Counted from the first letter of the stretch, positions 1-9,432 are shown. The stretch: 64,000 bases of DNA from Chryseobacterium gleum (GCA_945881885.1 CAMCVI010000001.1:233826-297825); one strand, 5' to 3'. Numbers and translations: made by a program. Notes: generated by a model from the sequence alone, not told the origin.

Positions 1-180
1 AAGTCCAGGCATATTTTCATCTAAAAAAACCACATCAAAAGCGGTTTCTTTGTATAAGTCAATCGCGTCTTGGCCGTTGTTACAGGTAGTAACCGTATAG
101 TTTTTCTTTTCTAAAAATAAGATATGTGGTTTTAATAAGTCAATTTCGTCGTCTACCCAAAGTATTTTTATATTGTTCAT
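1..180 (-). CDS. porX: PorX-type response regulator, N-terminal 60 residues (cut by window edge)
   Basis: The gene starts at 180 and runs out of the window at base 1, so only the first half of a receiver domain is visible. It begins MNNIKILWVDDEIDLL and contains the acidic pair and the phospho-acceptor region VVFLDENMPG. This N-terminus and the HD-hydrolase/lpxD neighbours match PorX, the response regulator (receiver plus PglZ domain) that controls type IX secretion in Bacteroidetes. The PglZ half is outside the window, so the assignment rests on the receiver sequence and gene order. It is transcribed away from the HD gene at 403; the 222 bp between them hold the promoters. Confidence 0.82.
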   Translation of the reverse strand, partial: MNNIKILWVDDEIDLLKPHILFLEKKNYTVTTCNNGQDAIDLYKETAFDVVFLDENMPGL

Positions 181-375
181 CGTTTGTCTGATTTAAAAGT
201 GCAATTTACTATTTAAATAACGTATTTTTTCTTAAAAATTGTGTAAAATTCTAAAATTCTAAAATTAAAACTTGCGCGGTTCTTAAATAGGATAAGAAAT
301 GTTTTAAATCCTTACTATTTTTAAGTTGCACAAACTTCTTGAATAAATCAGTAAAAAACATATTCTATTTTTTAT

Positions 376-383
376 TATATTTG
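376..383 (+). promoter_or_regulatory. Bacteroidetes-type -7 box for the HD hydrolase gene
   Basis: TATATTTG matches the TAnnTTTG consensus 19 bases before the GTG start at 403. No well-spaced -33 TTG is obvious. The rest of the 181-402 spacer shows nothing else I can name. Confidence 0.5.
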
Positions 384-402
384 TTACACAAAAACATATT
401 CT

Positions 403-1632
403 GTGAGCCAAATCAACAAATTAAAACTACTCAACGATCCAATTTATGGTTTCATAACCATTCCCAATACTTTAATTTACGATTTAATTCAGCATCCGTA
501 TTTTCAACGTTTGCGTCGTATTTCTCAAATGGGCTTGTCTTATTTGGTATATCCAGGCGCGCATCATACCCGTTTTCATCATGCTTTAGGTTGTATGCAT
601 ATTATGCAAAAGGCGGTTCAAACTCTTAAATTTAAAGGTGTTGACATTTCTGAGGAAGAAGAAAATGCATTATACGTAGCGATTTTATTACACGATATTG
701 GGCACGGCCCTTTTAGTCACGCTTTGGAAAATAGTGTTGTGGAAGAAGTGCATCATGAAGAATTATCGTTGTTGTTCATGGAGCAATTAAATACTGAATT
801 TGACGGAAAATTAGCTTTGGCCATTCAGGTTTTTAAAGGTGAATACCATAGAAAATTTATGTTGGAGTTGATTTCTAGTCAGTTAGATATGGATCGTATG
901 GATTACCTGAAACGCGATAGTTTTTACACTGGTGTCAATGAAGGTAACGTAAACAGCGAACGTTTAATTCAAATGTTAAACGTACAAGACGATGTGTTGG
1001 TCATGGAAGAAAAAGGAATTTATTCTATAGAAAAGTTTCTAATGGCGCGCCGATTGATGTATTGGCAAGCGTATTTGCACAAAACCAGCGTTGTTGCCGA
1101 ATTAACGTTGACAAAAATTTTGAAACGAGCGAAAGAGCTTACAACCAAAGGCGAAGTACTTTTTGGAAGTCCGTTTTTATTGTTTTTCTTAAATAACAAA
1201 ATAGAATTAAATCAAATTGATAAAACCATTTTAGATAAATTTTCTAACTTAGATGATTATGATGTTTTAGGTGCGATAAAGCAATGGCAATTTCATGATG
1301 ATTTTGTGTTGAGTTCTTTAAGTAAAATGATAATCACTAGAAATCTATTGAAGATTGAAGTAAGTGAAGATAAAGTAAATAAAGACAGACTTTTAGAGTT
1401 AAAAGAAACCTATATGAAACAGTATGCAATTTCTGAAAATGAAGTAGGCTATTTTGTATTCAAAGGGAAAATTAAAAACGAAGCCTATAGCAAATCTTCT
1501 GAGCCAATTAGAATATTAAAAAAAGACAAAACTATTGAAAATGTGGTGGAGGCATCAGATCAAATGCATTTAAAAGCTTTGTCTAAAACCATAGTCAAAT
1601 ATTTTATTTGTTACCCGAAAGCGGTAGATTAA
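403..1632 (+). CDS. HD-domain phosphohydrolase, dGTPase-like
   Basis: A 409-residue soluble protein with a metal-dependent HD domain in its first half. TRFHHALG (about residues 56-63) supplies an early metal-ligand histidine, LLHDIGHGPFSHALE (about 95-109) holds the HD pair, and SSQLDMDRMDYLKRD gives the later aspartate. This arrangement belongs to the dGTP triphosphohydrolase / SAMHD1-like branch, which cleaves nucleotides; the true substrate cannot be read from sequence. The start is GTG at 403, chosen because the conserved N-terminus (SQINKLKLLNDPIYGF) begins directly after it. It lies 25 bp upstream of lpxD, in the conserved flavobacterial porX-HD-lpxD order, and probably shares transcripts with the lipid A genes. 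Confidence 0.85.
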   Translation: MSQINKLKLLNDPIYGFITIPNTLIYDLIQHPYFQRLRRISQMGLSYLVYPGAHHTRFHHALGCMHIMQKAVQTLKFKGVDISEEEENALYVAILLHDIGHGPFSHALENSVVEEVHHEELSLLFMEQLNTEFDGKLALAIQVFKGEYHRKFMLELISSQLDMDRMDYLKRDSFYTGVNEGNVNSERLIQMLNVQDDVLVMEEKGIYSIEKFLMARRLMYWQAYLHKTSVVAELTLTKILKRAKELTTKGEVLFGSPFLLFFLNNKIELNQIDKTILDKFSNLDDYDVLGAIKQWQFHDDFVLSSLSKMIITRNLLKIEVSEDKVNKDRLLELKETYMKQYAISENEVGYFVFKGKIKNEAYSKSSEPIRILKKDKTIENVVEASDQMHLKALSKTIVKYFICYPKAVD

Positions 1633-1644
1633 GGTTAATTTTTA

Positions 1645-1652
1645 TATTTTTG
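1645..1652 (+). promoter_or_regulatory. Possible -7 box just upstream of lpxD
   Basis: TATTTTTG fits TAnnTTTG but ends only 5 bases before the lpxD ATG at 1658. If used, the transcript would be leaderless or nearly so. It may be chance in AT-rich DNA. Confidence 0.3.
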
Positions 1653-1657
1653 CAAAG

Positions 1658-2677
1658 ATGAAATTTACAGCAGCACAAATAGCGGGCATATTGGATGGAG
1701 AAGTTTTTGGAAATCCAGATGCTGAAGTTTATAAATTAGCTAAAATAGAAGAAGGAACTACAGGTTCATTAACTTTTTTGGCCAACACCAAGTATGCCAA
1801 TTATTTATACAGCACAAGCGCTACAATAGTTATTGTAAATAAATCTTATGAACTTGAAAATGAAGTAAAAGCGACACTAATTAAAGTAGATGATGCTTAC
1901 AGTTCATTTTCAAAATTGTTAGAATATTACAATAAAGTAAAACTCATGAAATCGGGTATAGAGCAACCTTCAGTAATTTCGGAAGGCGTAACTTACGGTG
2001 ACGATTTATATTTAGGGAGTTTTTGTTATATTGGTAAAAACGTAAGTATTGGAAACAATGTAAAAATATATCCCAATAGTTTTATTGGTGACAATGTAGT
2101 TATAGGTGATGGTTGTGTCTTTTTTGCTGGGGTAAGAATTTATTCTGAAACAGAAATAGGCAATCATGTTACCATACATTCAGGAACAATTATTGGTTCT
2201 GATGGATTTGGTTTTGCACCTTTAGAAGATGGTTCTTTTTCCAAAATCCCTCAAATTGGCAATGTTGTAATTGAAGATGATGTTGAAATTGGTTCATGCT
2301 CTACAGTTGATAGAGCCACATTAGGAACTACGTATATTCGAAAAGGAGCGAAGTTAGACAACCAAATTCAAGTGGCTCACAATGTAGAAATTGGAGAAAA
2401 TACTGTAATTGCTGCACAAACCGGCATTGCAGGTTCTACTAAAATTGGTAAAAACTGTTTAATTGGCGGACAAGTAGGTATTGCTGGACATATTACAATA
2501 GGCGATAGGGTAAAAATTCAAGCCCAATCAGGTATCGGAAAAAGTTTAAAAGACGGAGAAGTGGTGCAAGGAAGTCCGGCATTTAATTATGGCGATTTCG
2601 CTAAATCTTTTGTACATTTTAGAAACTTACCAAAAATCGTGAATGAGATAGAAGAATTAAAAATGAATAATAAATAA
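1658..2677 (+). CDS. lpxD: UDP-3-O-(3-hydroxyacyl)glucosamine N-acyltransferase LpxD
   Basis: 339 residues, the normal LpxD length. LpxD transfers an N-linked hydroxyacyl chain from acyl carrier protein to UDP-3-O-acyl-glucosamine, the third step of lipid A synthesis, in the cytoplasm. The N-terminal uridine-binding domain (to about residue 100) is followed by a left-handed beta-helix of hexapeptide repeats (IGNNVKIYPNSFIG and similar), with the catalytic-histidine region DNQIQVAHNVEIG and a C-terminal helix. It precedes lpxC-fabZ by 4 bp and lpxA further on, forming a lipid A operon. A second, interrupted lpxD-like gene lies at 5547. Confidence 0.95.
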   Translation: MKFTAAQIAGILDGEVFGNPDAEVYKLAKIEEGTTGSLTFLANTKYANYLYSTSATIVIVNKSYELENEVKATLIKVDDAYSSFSKLLEYYNKVKLMKSGIEQPSVISEGVTYGDDLYLGSFCYIGKNVSIGNNVKIYPNSFIGDNVVIGDGCVFFAGVRIYSETEIGNHVTIHSGTIIGSDGFGFAPLEDGSFSKIPQIGNVVIEDDVEIGSCSTVDRATLGTTYIRKGAKLDNQIQVAHNVEIGENTVIAAQTGIAGSTKIGKNCLIGGQVGIAGHITIGDRVKIQAQSGIGKSLKDGEVVQGSPAFNYGDFAKSFVHFRNLPKIVNEIEELKMNNK

Positions 2678-2681
2678 AATC

Positions 2682-4076
2682 ATGTTAAAACAAACAACTC
2701 TTAAAAGCGAAATTTCTTTAAAAGGTGTCGGACTACATACGGGGCAAGAAGTTACAATTAATTTTAAACCCGCACCAATTAATAACGGTTTTACATTTGT
2801 ACGTGTCGATTTAGAAGGAAGCCCAGTAATTGAAGCAGATGCCAATTATGTGGTAAATACACAACGTGGTACAAATTTAGAGAAATTAGGTGTCATGATT
2901 CAAACACCTGAGCACGTTTTGGCAGCTTTAGTGGGTTGCGATTTAGATAATGTGATAATTGAATTAAATTCATCAGAATTACCTATTATGGATGGTTCTT
3001 CAAAATATTTTGTTGAAGCACTAGAAAAAGCGGGTACTACTGAGCAAGAAGCAGACCGCAAAGTATATGTAGTAAAAGACGTTATCTCATATTTAGATGA
3101 AGCAACAGGCAGTGAAATTACTATTATTCCAAGCGAAGAATATTGTGTAACTACAATGGTTGATTTTGGTACAAAAGTATTAGGAACTCAAAATGCCAAT
3201 ATGAAAAACATTTCTGACTTTAAATCGGAAATAGCAGAATGTAGAACATTTAGTTTCTTACATGAATTAGAAGCTTTGTTGAACAATGGTTTAATCAAAG
3301 GTGGCGATTTAAATAATGCCATAGTTTACGTAGATAAAGAAATTTCTGACGAAACTATGGGTAATTTAAAGAAGGCCTTCAATAAAGAACATATTTCAGT
3401 TAAAGAAAACGGAATTTTGGATAACTTAACCTTACATCATCCAAATGAAGCAGCACGTCATAAATTATTAGATGTGGTAGGTGATCTGTCCTTAATTGGA
3501 AGAAGAATTCAAGGAAAGGTAATTGCCAATAAACCAGGGCATTTTGTAAACACACAGTTTGCTAAAAAAGTTTCGAAAATTATTAAACTGGAGGAGAAAA
3601 ACCAAATTCCTGTTTACGATTTACATAAAGACCCGGTTTTGGATATTCATGGAATTATGGATTTATTGCCTCACAGAGCTCCTTTTTTATTAGTAGATAA
3701 AATTTTAGAATTGTCTAAAACACATGTTGTAGGATTGAAAAATGTAACCATGAACGAGCCTTTTTTTATAGGACATTTTCCTGGTGCGCCAGTTATGCCA
3801 GGAGTCTTGCAAGTAGAAGCCATGGCACAAACAGGTGGGGTTTTAATTTTAAGCACAGTGCCTGATCCAGAAAATTATCTTACCTTTTTTATGAAAATTG
3901 ATAATGTAAAATTCAAACAAAAAGTGTTACCAGGTGATACTTTAATTTTTAAATGCGAATTGATAACGCCAATTAGAAGAGGAATTTGCCACATGCAGGC
4001 TTATGCATATGCCAACGGAAAATTGGTTTCTGAAGCCGAATTAATGGCACAAATTGTAAAAGTTAAAAACGATTAA
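2682..4076 (+). CDS. lpxC/fabZ: Bifunctional LpxC / FabZ fusion
   Basis: 464 residues encode two enzymes in one chain, the usual arrangement in Bacteroidetes. Residues 1 to about 310 are LpxC, the zinc-dependent UDP-3-O-acyl-GlcNAc deacetylase that commits the pathway to lipid A (start LKQTTLKSEISLKGVGLHTG; zinc-site region LTLHHPNEAARHKLLDVVGD). From about residue 325 (DIHGIMDLLPHRAPFLLVD) comes FabZ, the beta-hydroxyacyl-ACP dehydratase, with its active-site His in GHFPGAPVMPGVLQVEAMAQ. The fusion couples the two enzymes that compete for or supply hydroxyacyl-ACP. It starts 4 bp after lpxD, so translational coupling is likely. Confidence 0.95.
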   Translation: MLKQTTLKSEISLKGVGLHTGQEVTINFKPAPINNGFTFVRVDLEGSPVIEADANYVVNTQRGTNLEKLGVMIQTPEHVLAALVGCDLDNVIIELNSSELPIMDGSSKYFVEALEKAGTTEQEADRKVYVVKDVISYLDEATGSEITIIPSEEYCVTTMVDFGTKVLGTQNANMKNISDFKSEIAECRTFSFLHELEALLNNGLIKGGDLNNAIVYVDKEISDETMGNLKKAFNKEHISVKENGILDNLTLHHPNEAARHKLLDVVGDLSLIGRRIQGKVIANKPGHFVNTQFAKKVSKIIKLEEKNQIPVYDLHKDPVLDIHGIMDLLPHRAPFLLVDKILELSKTHVVGLKNVTMNEPFFIGHFPGAPVMPGVLQVEAMAQTGGVLILSTVPDPENYLTFFMKIDNVKFKQKVLPGDTLIFKCELITPIRRGICHMQAYAYANGKLVSEAELMAQIVKVKND

Positions 4077-4145
4077 ATAAAGAATTCTTTGTTTAGAAGT
4101 GTTTCAATCACTTTTCAACATTTATACATAAAATAATATAAATAT

Positions 4146-4931
4146 ATGAATCAACCTTTAGCATACGTTCATCCAGGTGCAAAAATCGCAAGAAATGTGG
4201 TAATTGATCCGTTTACCACCATTCACAATAATGTTGAAATTGGAGAAGGAACTTGGATAGGCTCTAACGTAACCATTATGGAAGGCGCTAGAATTGGTAA
4301 AAATTGTAATATTTTTCCAGGAGCAGTTATTTCTGCAGTACCTCAAGATTTAAAATTTGGCGGCGAAGATTCTCTTGCTGTAATTGGTGATAATACTACT
4401 GTTAGAGAATGTGTAACCATAAATAGGGGTACAATTGCTTCAGGAAAAACAGTAATTGGTAATAATTGTTTGATTATGGCAACGGCTCATATTGCCCACG
4501 ATTGCAGGATTGGTAACAATGCTATTATTGTTAACGGCGTAGCATTAGCTGGGCATGTGACAGTTGGTCAATATGCAGTAATTGGAGGTTTAGCGGCAGT
4601 ACATCAATTTATCTCTATTGGTGACCATGCGATGGTTTCTGGTGGAAGTTTAGTAAGAAAAGATGTGCCACCTTTTTCAAAAGCAGCAAAAGAACCTTTA
4701 TCATATGTGGGTATTAATTCTGTAGGATTAAGAAGACGAGGATTTACCACAGAAAAAATTAAAGAAATTCAAGATATTTACCGAATTTTATATCAGAAAA
4801 ATTACAATACTTCTCAAGCAATGAGTATTATTGAAGCTGAAATGGAAGCGACAACCGAAAGAGATGAAATTTTAGATTTCATTAGAAATTCTTCTCGCGG
4901 TATCATGAAAGGTTACACTGGAAGCGTTTAA
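4146..4931 (+). CDS. lpxA: Acyl-ACP--UDP-N-acetylglucosamine O-acyltransferase LpxA
   Basis: 261 residues, standard LpxA size. It adds a 3-hydroxyacyl chain to UDP-GlcNAc, the first lipid A step, acting as a cytoplasmic trimer. A left-handed beta-helix of hexapeptide repeats fills the first two thirds (IGSNVTIMEGARIGKN). The family motif around the catalytic His is seen as IMATAHIAHDCRIGNN, followed by GGLAAVHQFISIG and the helical C-terminal domain. A 69-bp spacer separates it from lpxC-fabZ, and efp follows 39 bp downstream. Confidence 0.95.
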   Translation: MNQPLAYVHPGAKIARNVVIDPFTTIHNNVEIGEGTWIGSNVTIMEGARIGKNCNIFPGAVISAVPQDLKFGGEDSLAVIGDNTTVRECVTINRGTIASGKTVIGNNCLIMATAHIAHDCRIGNNAIIVNGVALAGHVTVGQYAVIGGLAAVHQFISIGDHAMVSGGSLVRKDVPPFSKAAKEPLSYVGINSVGLRRRGFTTEKIKEIQDIYRILYQKNYNTSQAMSIIEAEMEATTERDEILDFIRNSSRGIMKGYTGSV

Positions 4932-4970
4932 AATAAAATTAAATAAAAACAAAATATAAACACAAACAAA

Positions 4971-5537
4971 ATGGCAAGTACATCAGATATTAGAAATGGT
5001 TTATGTATTAAATTTAACCACGATATTTATAAAATTATCGAATTTTTACACGTTAAACCAGGAAAAGGTCCGGCTTTTGTAAGAACAAAATTAAGGTCTT
5101 TAACAAATGGAAAAGTACTAGACAATACTTTTTCAGCGGGACATAAAATTGATGTAGTTCGAGTAGAAACGCAAACTTACCAGTTTTTATATCCTGAAGG
5201 AAATGATTTTCATTTTATGAATATAGAATCATTTGAACAAATTACTTTAAATAAAAACATTTTAGATGCACCAGACTTATTAAAAGAGGGTACAAATGTA
5301 ATGGTTCAAATTAACACAGAAACAGATTTGCCATTGTCAGTAGACATGCCTGCTTCTATTATTTTAGAAGTAACTTATACCGAACCAGGTTTAAAAGGAA
5401 ATACAGCTACAAACGCAACTAAACCTGCGACTGTGGAAACTGGAGCTACAATAAATGTACCTTTATTTATTAATGAAGGTGACAAAATTAAAATTGATAC
5501 AACTTCTAGTTCTTACATGGAACGTGTAAAAGAGTAA
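4971..5537 (+). CDS. efp: Translation elongation factor P
   Basis: 188 residues, full-length EF-P, which binds the ribosome between P and E sites and rescues stalling at proline runs. The N-terminal KOW-like domain has the loop HVKPGKGPAFVRTK, whose PGKG lysine is the position modified in many bacteria; no modification gene is visible nearby. Two OB domains follow, ending in the conserved GDKIKIDTTSSSYMERVKE. It sits between lpxA and the second lpxD-like gene and may be co-transcribed with both. Confidence 0.96.
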   Translation: MASTSDIRNGLCIKFNHDIYKIIEFLHVKPGKGPAFVRTKLRSLTNGKVLDNTFSAGHKIDVVRVETQTYQFLYPEGNDFHFMNIESFEQITLNKNILDAPDLLKEGTNVMVQINTETDLPLSVDMPASIILEVTYTEPGLKGNTATNATKPATVETGATINVPLFINEGDKIKIDTTSSSYMERVKE

Positions 5538-5546
5538 TTGAGATAA

Positions 5547-6482
5547 ATGAAATTTAACAAAACACATACATTAAAACAAATTGCCGAAATCATCAATTCT
5601 AAATATGTTGGGACTGATGATTTTCCTGTTTTGGGAATGAATGAAATTCATGTGGTAACAACTGGCGATATTGTTTTTGTAGACCATCCAAAATATTACG
5701 ATAAAGCGTTGCAATCTGCAGCTACAATTGTACTTATAAATAAAGAAGTGCCATGTCCGCAAGGAAAAGCATTATTAATTTAAGATGATCCGTTTAGAGA
5801 TTTTAATATATTGACAAAATATTTTAGACCTTTTCAATTTGCAAATGTTGCTATTTCAGATTCTGCAACAATAGGAGAGGGAACAATTATACAACCCAAT
5901 TGTTTTATAGGTCATCAAGTTCAAATTGGTAAAAATTGTTTGATTCATTCCAATGTATCTATTTACGATAATACTATAATTGGCGATAACGTAATTATTC
6001 ATGCTGGAACTATTTTAGGCGCTGATGCTTTTTATTACAAAAAACGTGAAGAGGGCTTTGATCAATTGCTTTCTGGTGGACGAGTTGTGATTGAAAATAA
6101 TGTGGGAATTGGCGCGCTTTGCACTATTGATAAAGGCGTAACAGGAGATACTACTATTGGGGAAGGTACAAAAATTGACAATCAAGTTCATGTAGGGCAT
6201 GACACAATTATTGGGAAAAAATGTTTAATTGCTTCTCAAACCGGAATTGCAGGATGTGTAATTATTGAAGATGAGGTTACACTTTGGGGTCAAGTAGGCA
6301 CAACTAGTGGCATTACTATTGGTGCAAAAGCTGTAATTATGGGGCAAACAGGAGTTACTAAATCTGTAGAAGGCGGAAAATCTTATTTTGGCACACCAAT
6401 TGAAGAATCTCGTGAAAAATTAAAACAACTTGCCAACATTAAGCGTATTCCAGAAATATTAGAGAAACTAAAAGGGAAATAG
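5547..6482 (+). pseudogene. Second LpxD-like N-acyltransferase, interrupted by one in-frame TAA
   Basis: One reading frame covers a complete LpxD-like protein of about 311 codons but is stopped once, by TAA at 5781-5783, after 78 codons. The frame resumes with DDPFRDFN at once and runs uninterrupted to 6482, so no frameshift is involved. The upstream part is the N-terminal domain (IAEIINSKYVGTDDF...VFVDHPKYYDKAL). The downstream part is the hexapeptide-repeat helix with [15 protein letters not shown] and QTGIAGC. A single base change (for example TCA to TAA) would explain it. Alternatives are a sequencing error, readthrough, or use of TTG at 5811 to make a helix-only protein. It starts 9 bp after efp; an intact lpxD exists at 1658. 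Confidence 0.85.
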
Positions 6483-6622
6483 ATTATTATATTTTGTCTG
6501 ATCAAACAAAATTTAGATGCTTACTAAATTAACAAAATAAAGTATAAAAAAAGTCTCAAAAAATTCATTTATTACTGGCAAAAAACTTACTTTTGCTCAA
6601 CTTTTAAAAATCAAATAACATC

Positions 6623-7495
6623 ATGAGTGTTTTAGTTAATAAAAATTCAAAAATTATAGTTCAAGGATTTACAGGAAGTGAAGGAACGTTTCATGCTTCA
6701 CAAATGATTGAATATGGAACAAATGTTGTAGGGGGTGTAACGCCAAGTAAAGGTGGTTCTTTACATTTGGACAGACCCGTTTTCAATACAGTTAAAGATG
6801 CTGTAAAAACTACCGGAGCAGATACTTCAATTATTTTTGTTCCGCCAGCATTTGCTGCAGATGCCATTATGGAAGCTGCTGATGCGGGAATTAAAGTAAT
6901 TATCTGTATTACAGAAGGGATTCCAGTAGCAGATATGATTAAAGCATACGATTTTATCCAAGGTAAAGATTGTCGTTTAGTTGGTCCAAACTGTCCAGGG
7001 GTAATTACTCCAGGTGAAGCTAAAGTTGGTATTATGCCAGGTTTCGTATTCAAAAAAGGAACAGTTGGTATTGTTTCTAAATCTGGAACATTAACTTACG
7101 AAGCAGCTGACCAAGTTGTAAAACAAGGTTTAGGCATTACAACTGCAATTGGTATTGGTGGAGATCCAATTATTGGAACTACCACAAAACAAGCCGTTGA
7201 ATTATTAATGAACGACCCTGAAACAGAATGTATTATTATGATAGGTGAAATCGGTGGTCAATTAGAAGCTGATGCAGCTAAATGGGTAAAAGCTGATGGT
7301 AACCGTAAACCAGTTGTTGGTTTTATCGCTGGTGAAACCGCTCCAAAAGGTAGAACAATGGGTCACGCAGGTGCTATTGTAGGTGGCGCAGACGATACTG
7401 CTGAAGCTAAAAAACGCATCATGAGAGAATGCGGAATTCATGTAGTTGATTCTCCTGCAGAAATTGGAAAAAAAGTAAAAGAAATTATGGGATAA
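6623..7495 (+). CDS. sucD: Succinyl-CoA synthetase alpha subunit
   Basis: 290 residues, full length. With SucB it interconverts succinyl-CoA and succinate with nucleotide phosphorylation in the TCA cycle. The N-terminal CoA-binding Rossmann domain shows [20 protein letters not shown] and GVTPSKGG. The phosphohistidine loop is seen as [13 protein letters not shown] near residue 250, and [12 protein letters not shown] is also conserved. sucB is not in this window. The 140-bp spacer after the lpxD-like pseudogene suggests its own promoter, and a hairpin terminator follows at 7537. Confidence 0.97.
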   Translation: MSVLVNKNSKIIVQGFTGSEGTFHASQMIEYGTNVVGGVTPSKGGSLHLDRPVFNTVKDAVKTTGADTSIIFVPPAFAADAIMEAADAGIKVIICITEGIPVADMIKAYDFIQGKDCRLVGPNCPGVITPGEAKVGIMPGFVFKKGTVGIVSKSGTLTYEAADQVVKQGLGITTAIGIGGDPIIGTTTKQAVELLMNDPETECIIMIGEIGGQLEADAAKWVKADGNRKPVVGFIAGETAPKGRTMGHAGAIVGGADDTAEAKKRIMRECGIHVVDSPAEIGKKVKEIMG

Positions 7496-7536
7496 TCACT
7501 TTAATTTGAATTAAAGTTTTAATCTTAAAATATATT

Positions 7537-7575
7537 AAAACTCCATCAAGATGACATCAAGATGGAGTTTTTGTT
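7537..7575 (+). terminator. Rho-independent terminator of sucD
   Basis: AAAACTCCATC pairs with GATGGAGTTTT across a short loop, followed by T-rich sequence. It overlaps the ATG at 7562, which argues against that codon as the start of the next gene. Confidence 0.75.
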
Positions 7576-7624
7576 TAATAATACCACGAAGTATTTAAAA
7601 GCTGTCGTGACAAATAAAATAAAA

Positions 7625-8053
7625 ATGGAAAAAGAATTAAAAAAATACAAATCAACAAATAGTTTTTTATTTACAACCGATTTAAATTTAGAAGAAGTTT
7701 GTAATGCTCCAGATGGAGCAAGTGGTGTTTTCTTAGTATTTGATGCAAGTAACGAAGAAAAACAATTAATTATGGTAGGTTCAACAGGTACGGTTCAGAA
7801 TGATGGTACGTTGAAAGTAAAAAGCGGTGGTTTGTACGATAAAATTGTAAACGGACACCAATTTGCTAAAACGGGAAGAAAATATTCTTGGCCAGCACAA
7901 ATGAAAAATGAAGAAATTACTGCTTTAGAAGTAGTTTGGTATGAAACTTTTACAGGAAAAACAAAAAGCATTCCAACATTTGTTGAAGCTACTGTTTTAC
8001 AAAGTTTTCTAAAAGACAATTGTACACTTCCGAAATGGAATGTAGCTTTCTAA
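7625..8053 (+). CDS. Small hypothetical protein, possibly GIY-YIG-like fold
   Basis: I start the gene at ATG 7625 (142 residues, MEKELKKYKSTNSF), because the upstream ATG at 7562 lies inside the sucD terminator and its extra residues look non-conserved. The protein is soluble with no signal peptide. GVFLVFDAS...QLIMVGSTG...GGLYDKIVNGHQF resembles the GIY...YVG...GL..R spacing of GIY-YIG folds, but the tyrosines are not clear, so nuclease activity is doubtful. It stands alone between two terminators. Function unknown. Confidence 0.6.
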   Translation: MEKELKKYKSTNSFLFTTDLNLEEVCNAPDGASGVFLVFDASNEEKQLIMVGSTGTVQNDGTLKVKSGGLYDKIVNGHQFAKTGRKYSWPAQMKNEEITALEVVWYETFTGKTKSIPTFVEATVLQSFLKDNCTLPKWNVAF

Positions 8054-8066
8054 AAAATAAATAGAT

Positions 8067-8109
8067 AAAAAAAATCCCGTTTCAATAATTTTGGAACGGG
8101 ATTTTTTTT
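8067..8109. terminator. Bidirectional terminator
   Basis: ATCCCGTT and AACGGGAT form a strong stem with an A-run before it and a T-run after it, so it can stop transcription from both the gene ending at 8053 (+) and the peroxidase gene ending at 8108 (-). Confidence 0.85.
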
Positions 8110-9298
8110 AGTTAAATGGGTTAGACCACTTCGTATTCGTATAAACATCTGTGCCAGACAAAGTTCTTAAAAAAGCAATGACTGCGTTTACCTCTGTTGC
8201 GGTTAAATTTAATTGTTGTCCTACACCACCTGGTCTTAATCTCGGGTCTAAATTGTTATTTCCTGGTGCAATATTTATTGTACCATAATGACCAATAGCT
8301 TGTTGAAGTGTAGTTATTACACCTGTATGCATCATTTGGCCGTTTGTGGTGCCGTCTACTTTTACTAAATCACGTAATGAAGGAGCTCTGGTATTCGTAA
8401 CATCAATGCCTGTACCCACAATATTGCCAATTATACCGTTGTTTCTTGAATTTGGATCAATGTCAAATTCGGGTGCTCTATGGCATCCTGCACAACCCAT
8501 TCCTCCGGCTGTTCTTACACCAGAAGCATTAAATGTTGGAGGTGTTAAAAATAGGTTTTTCCCTTGATTTTCTTGTGTGGTAAAGTTTGTAAATGGTGCT
8601 CCATCATTTGGTGCGCCTGCACGTCCAATATCGTATTTTGAATCGAAAGATTGAATACTTCTAATAAATTGTGCTAAAGCAAATTGAATTTTTGTCTCTG
8701 TTATTTCTTCAGAACCATATACAAACTTAAATAGCTCTTTGTAATAATTTATGGCACTTAATTTTGTAATTAAGGCGTTAAAATTTAAATCGCCATTTGT
8801 GCCACTAAAACCCATTTCTCCGTGATCTTTGATAGGCATGGTGGTTTGTATTTCTAAAGTTGCAGCACGTTCATCCCAAAAGAATTTAGATTCTGTGGCA
8901 AAACGGGTATTAATTAATCGCATAGAATGACGACCAGTAGTTTCGTTAACTCCTGTGCTTGCTACACTATTATCTCCAAAAGCCACTGCTTGTTTATGAC
9001 AACTTGAACAAGATACGGTATTGTTTGAAGACATTTTTTTATCGTAAAACAAAACCCTTCCTAAAGTAGCGCCTTTATCTGTGATAGGATTTAAAAGACT
9101 ATTGTCTTTAGTGATGTATGCAGGAACGGTTTGGTTCGCATAATTGGCTAAATTGTTTAAATCGACCAAGCTACCAAATTCTGCTTGAACAGCAGGGTAG
9201 GTTTCTGTAATAGCAGTGTAGTTGTCTTCATTAGAATCATTACATGAAACTAATAAAATAGCAATTGCTAAAAATGGTAAGATTTTGAAGGCTTTCAT
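8108..9298 (-). CDS. Di-haem cytochrome c peroxidase, MauG family lipoprotein
   Basis: The start is placed at 9298 (MKAFKILPFLAIAILLVSC), giving a lipoprotein signal with its lipobox cysteine; an earlier in-frame ATG would add 15 non-signal residues. The mature 396-residue chain has two c-type haem sites: CSSCH (in NTVSCSSCHKQAVAFGD) in the N-terminal domain and CAGCH (in GGMGCAGCHRAPEFD) in the C-terminal domain. Bacterial cytochrome c peroxidases reduce hydrogen peroxide in the periplasm with electrons from small cytochromes, while MauG-like members oxidise proteins; sequence alone does not separate these. Single gene, ending in the shared terminator. Confidence 0.88.
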   Translation of the reverse strand: MKAFKILPFLAIAILLVSCNDSNEDNYTAITETYPAVQAEFGSLVDLNNLANYANQTVPAYITKDNSLLNPITDKGATLGRVLFYDKKMSSNNTVSCSSCHKQAVAFGDNSVASTGVNETTGRHSMRLINTRFATESKFFWDERAATLEIQTTMPIKDHGEMGFSGTNGDLNFNALITKLSAINYYKELFKFVYGSEEITETKIQFALAQFIRSIQSFDSKYDIGRAGAPNDGAPFTNFTTQENQGKNLFLTPPTFNASGVRTAGGMGCAGCHRAPEFDIDPNSRNNGIIGNIVGTGIDVTNTRAPSLRDLVKVDGTTNGQMMHTGVITTLQQAIGHYGTINIAPGNNNLDPRLRPGGVGQQLNLTATEVNAVIAFLRTLSGTDVYTNTKWSNPFN

Positions 9299-9330
9299 AG
9301 GCTTTTTGTTTTGGTTAATTCTGTTTAGAC

Positions 9331-9338
9331 CAAAAATA
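9331..9338 (-). promoter_or_regulatory. -7 box for the cytochrome c peroxidase gene
   Basis: Read on the minus strand the bases are TATTTTTG, a TAnnTTTG match 32 bases before the start at 9298. Confidence 0.4.
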
Positions 9339-9387
9339 AACAAAAAGGTTTAATATAAAAGAAATTTTTATTGCTTTAAATTATTAT

Positions 9388-9395
9388 TATATTTG
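9388..9395 (+). promoter_or_regulatory. -7 box for fabG
   Basis: TATATTTG matches TAnnTTTG, 37 bases before the fabG ATG. An ATTG lies 14 bases upstream, closer than the usual -33 spacing. Confidence 0.5.
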
Positions 9396-9432
9396 ACTTT
9401 TATAAGTACATATATCATTTAAATAGAAAAGT

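Noticed and set aside
5811..6482. Independent gene starting at TTG 5811
   Set aside because: It is in the same frame as the upstream part and lacks the N-terminal domain; one interrupted gene is simpler.
7562..7624. Start at ATG 7562 for the small hypothetical gene
   Set aside because: The codon lies in the sucD terminator stem.
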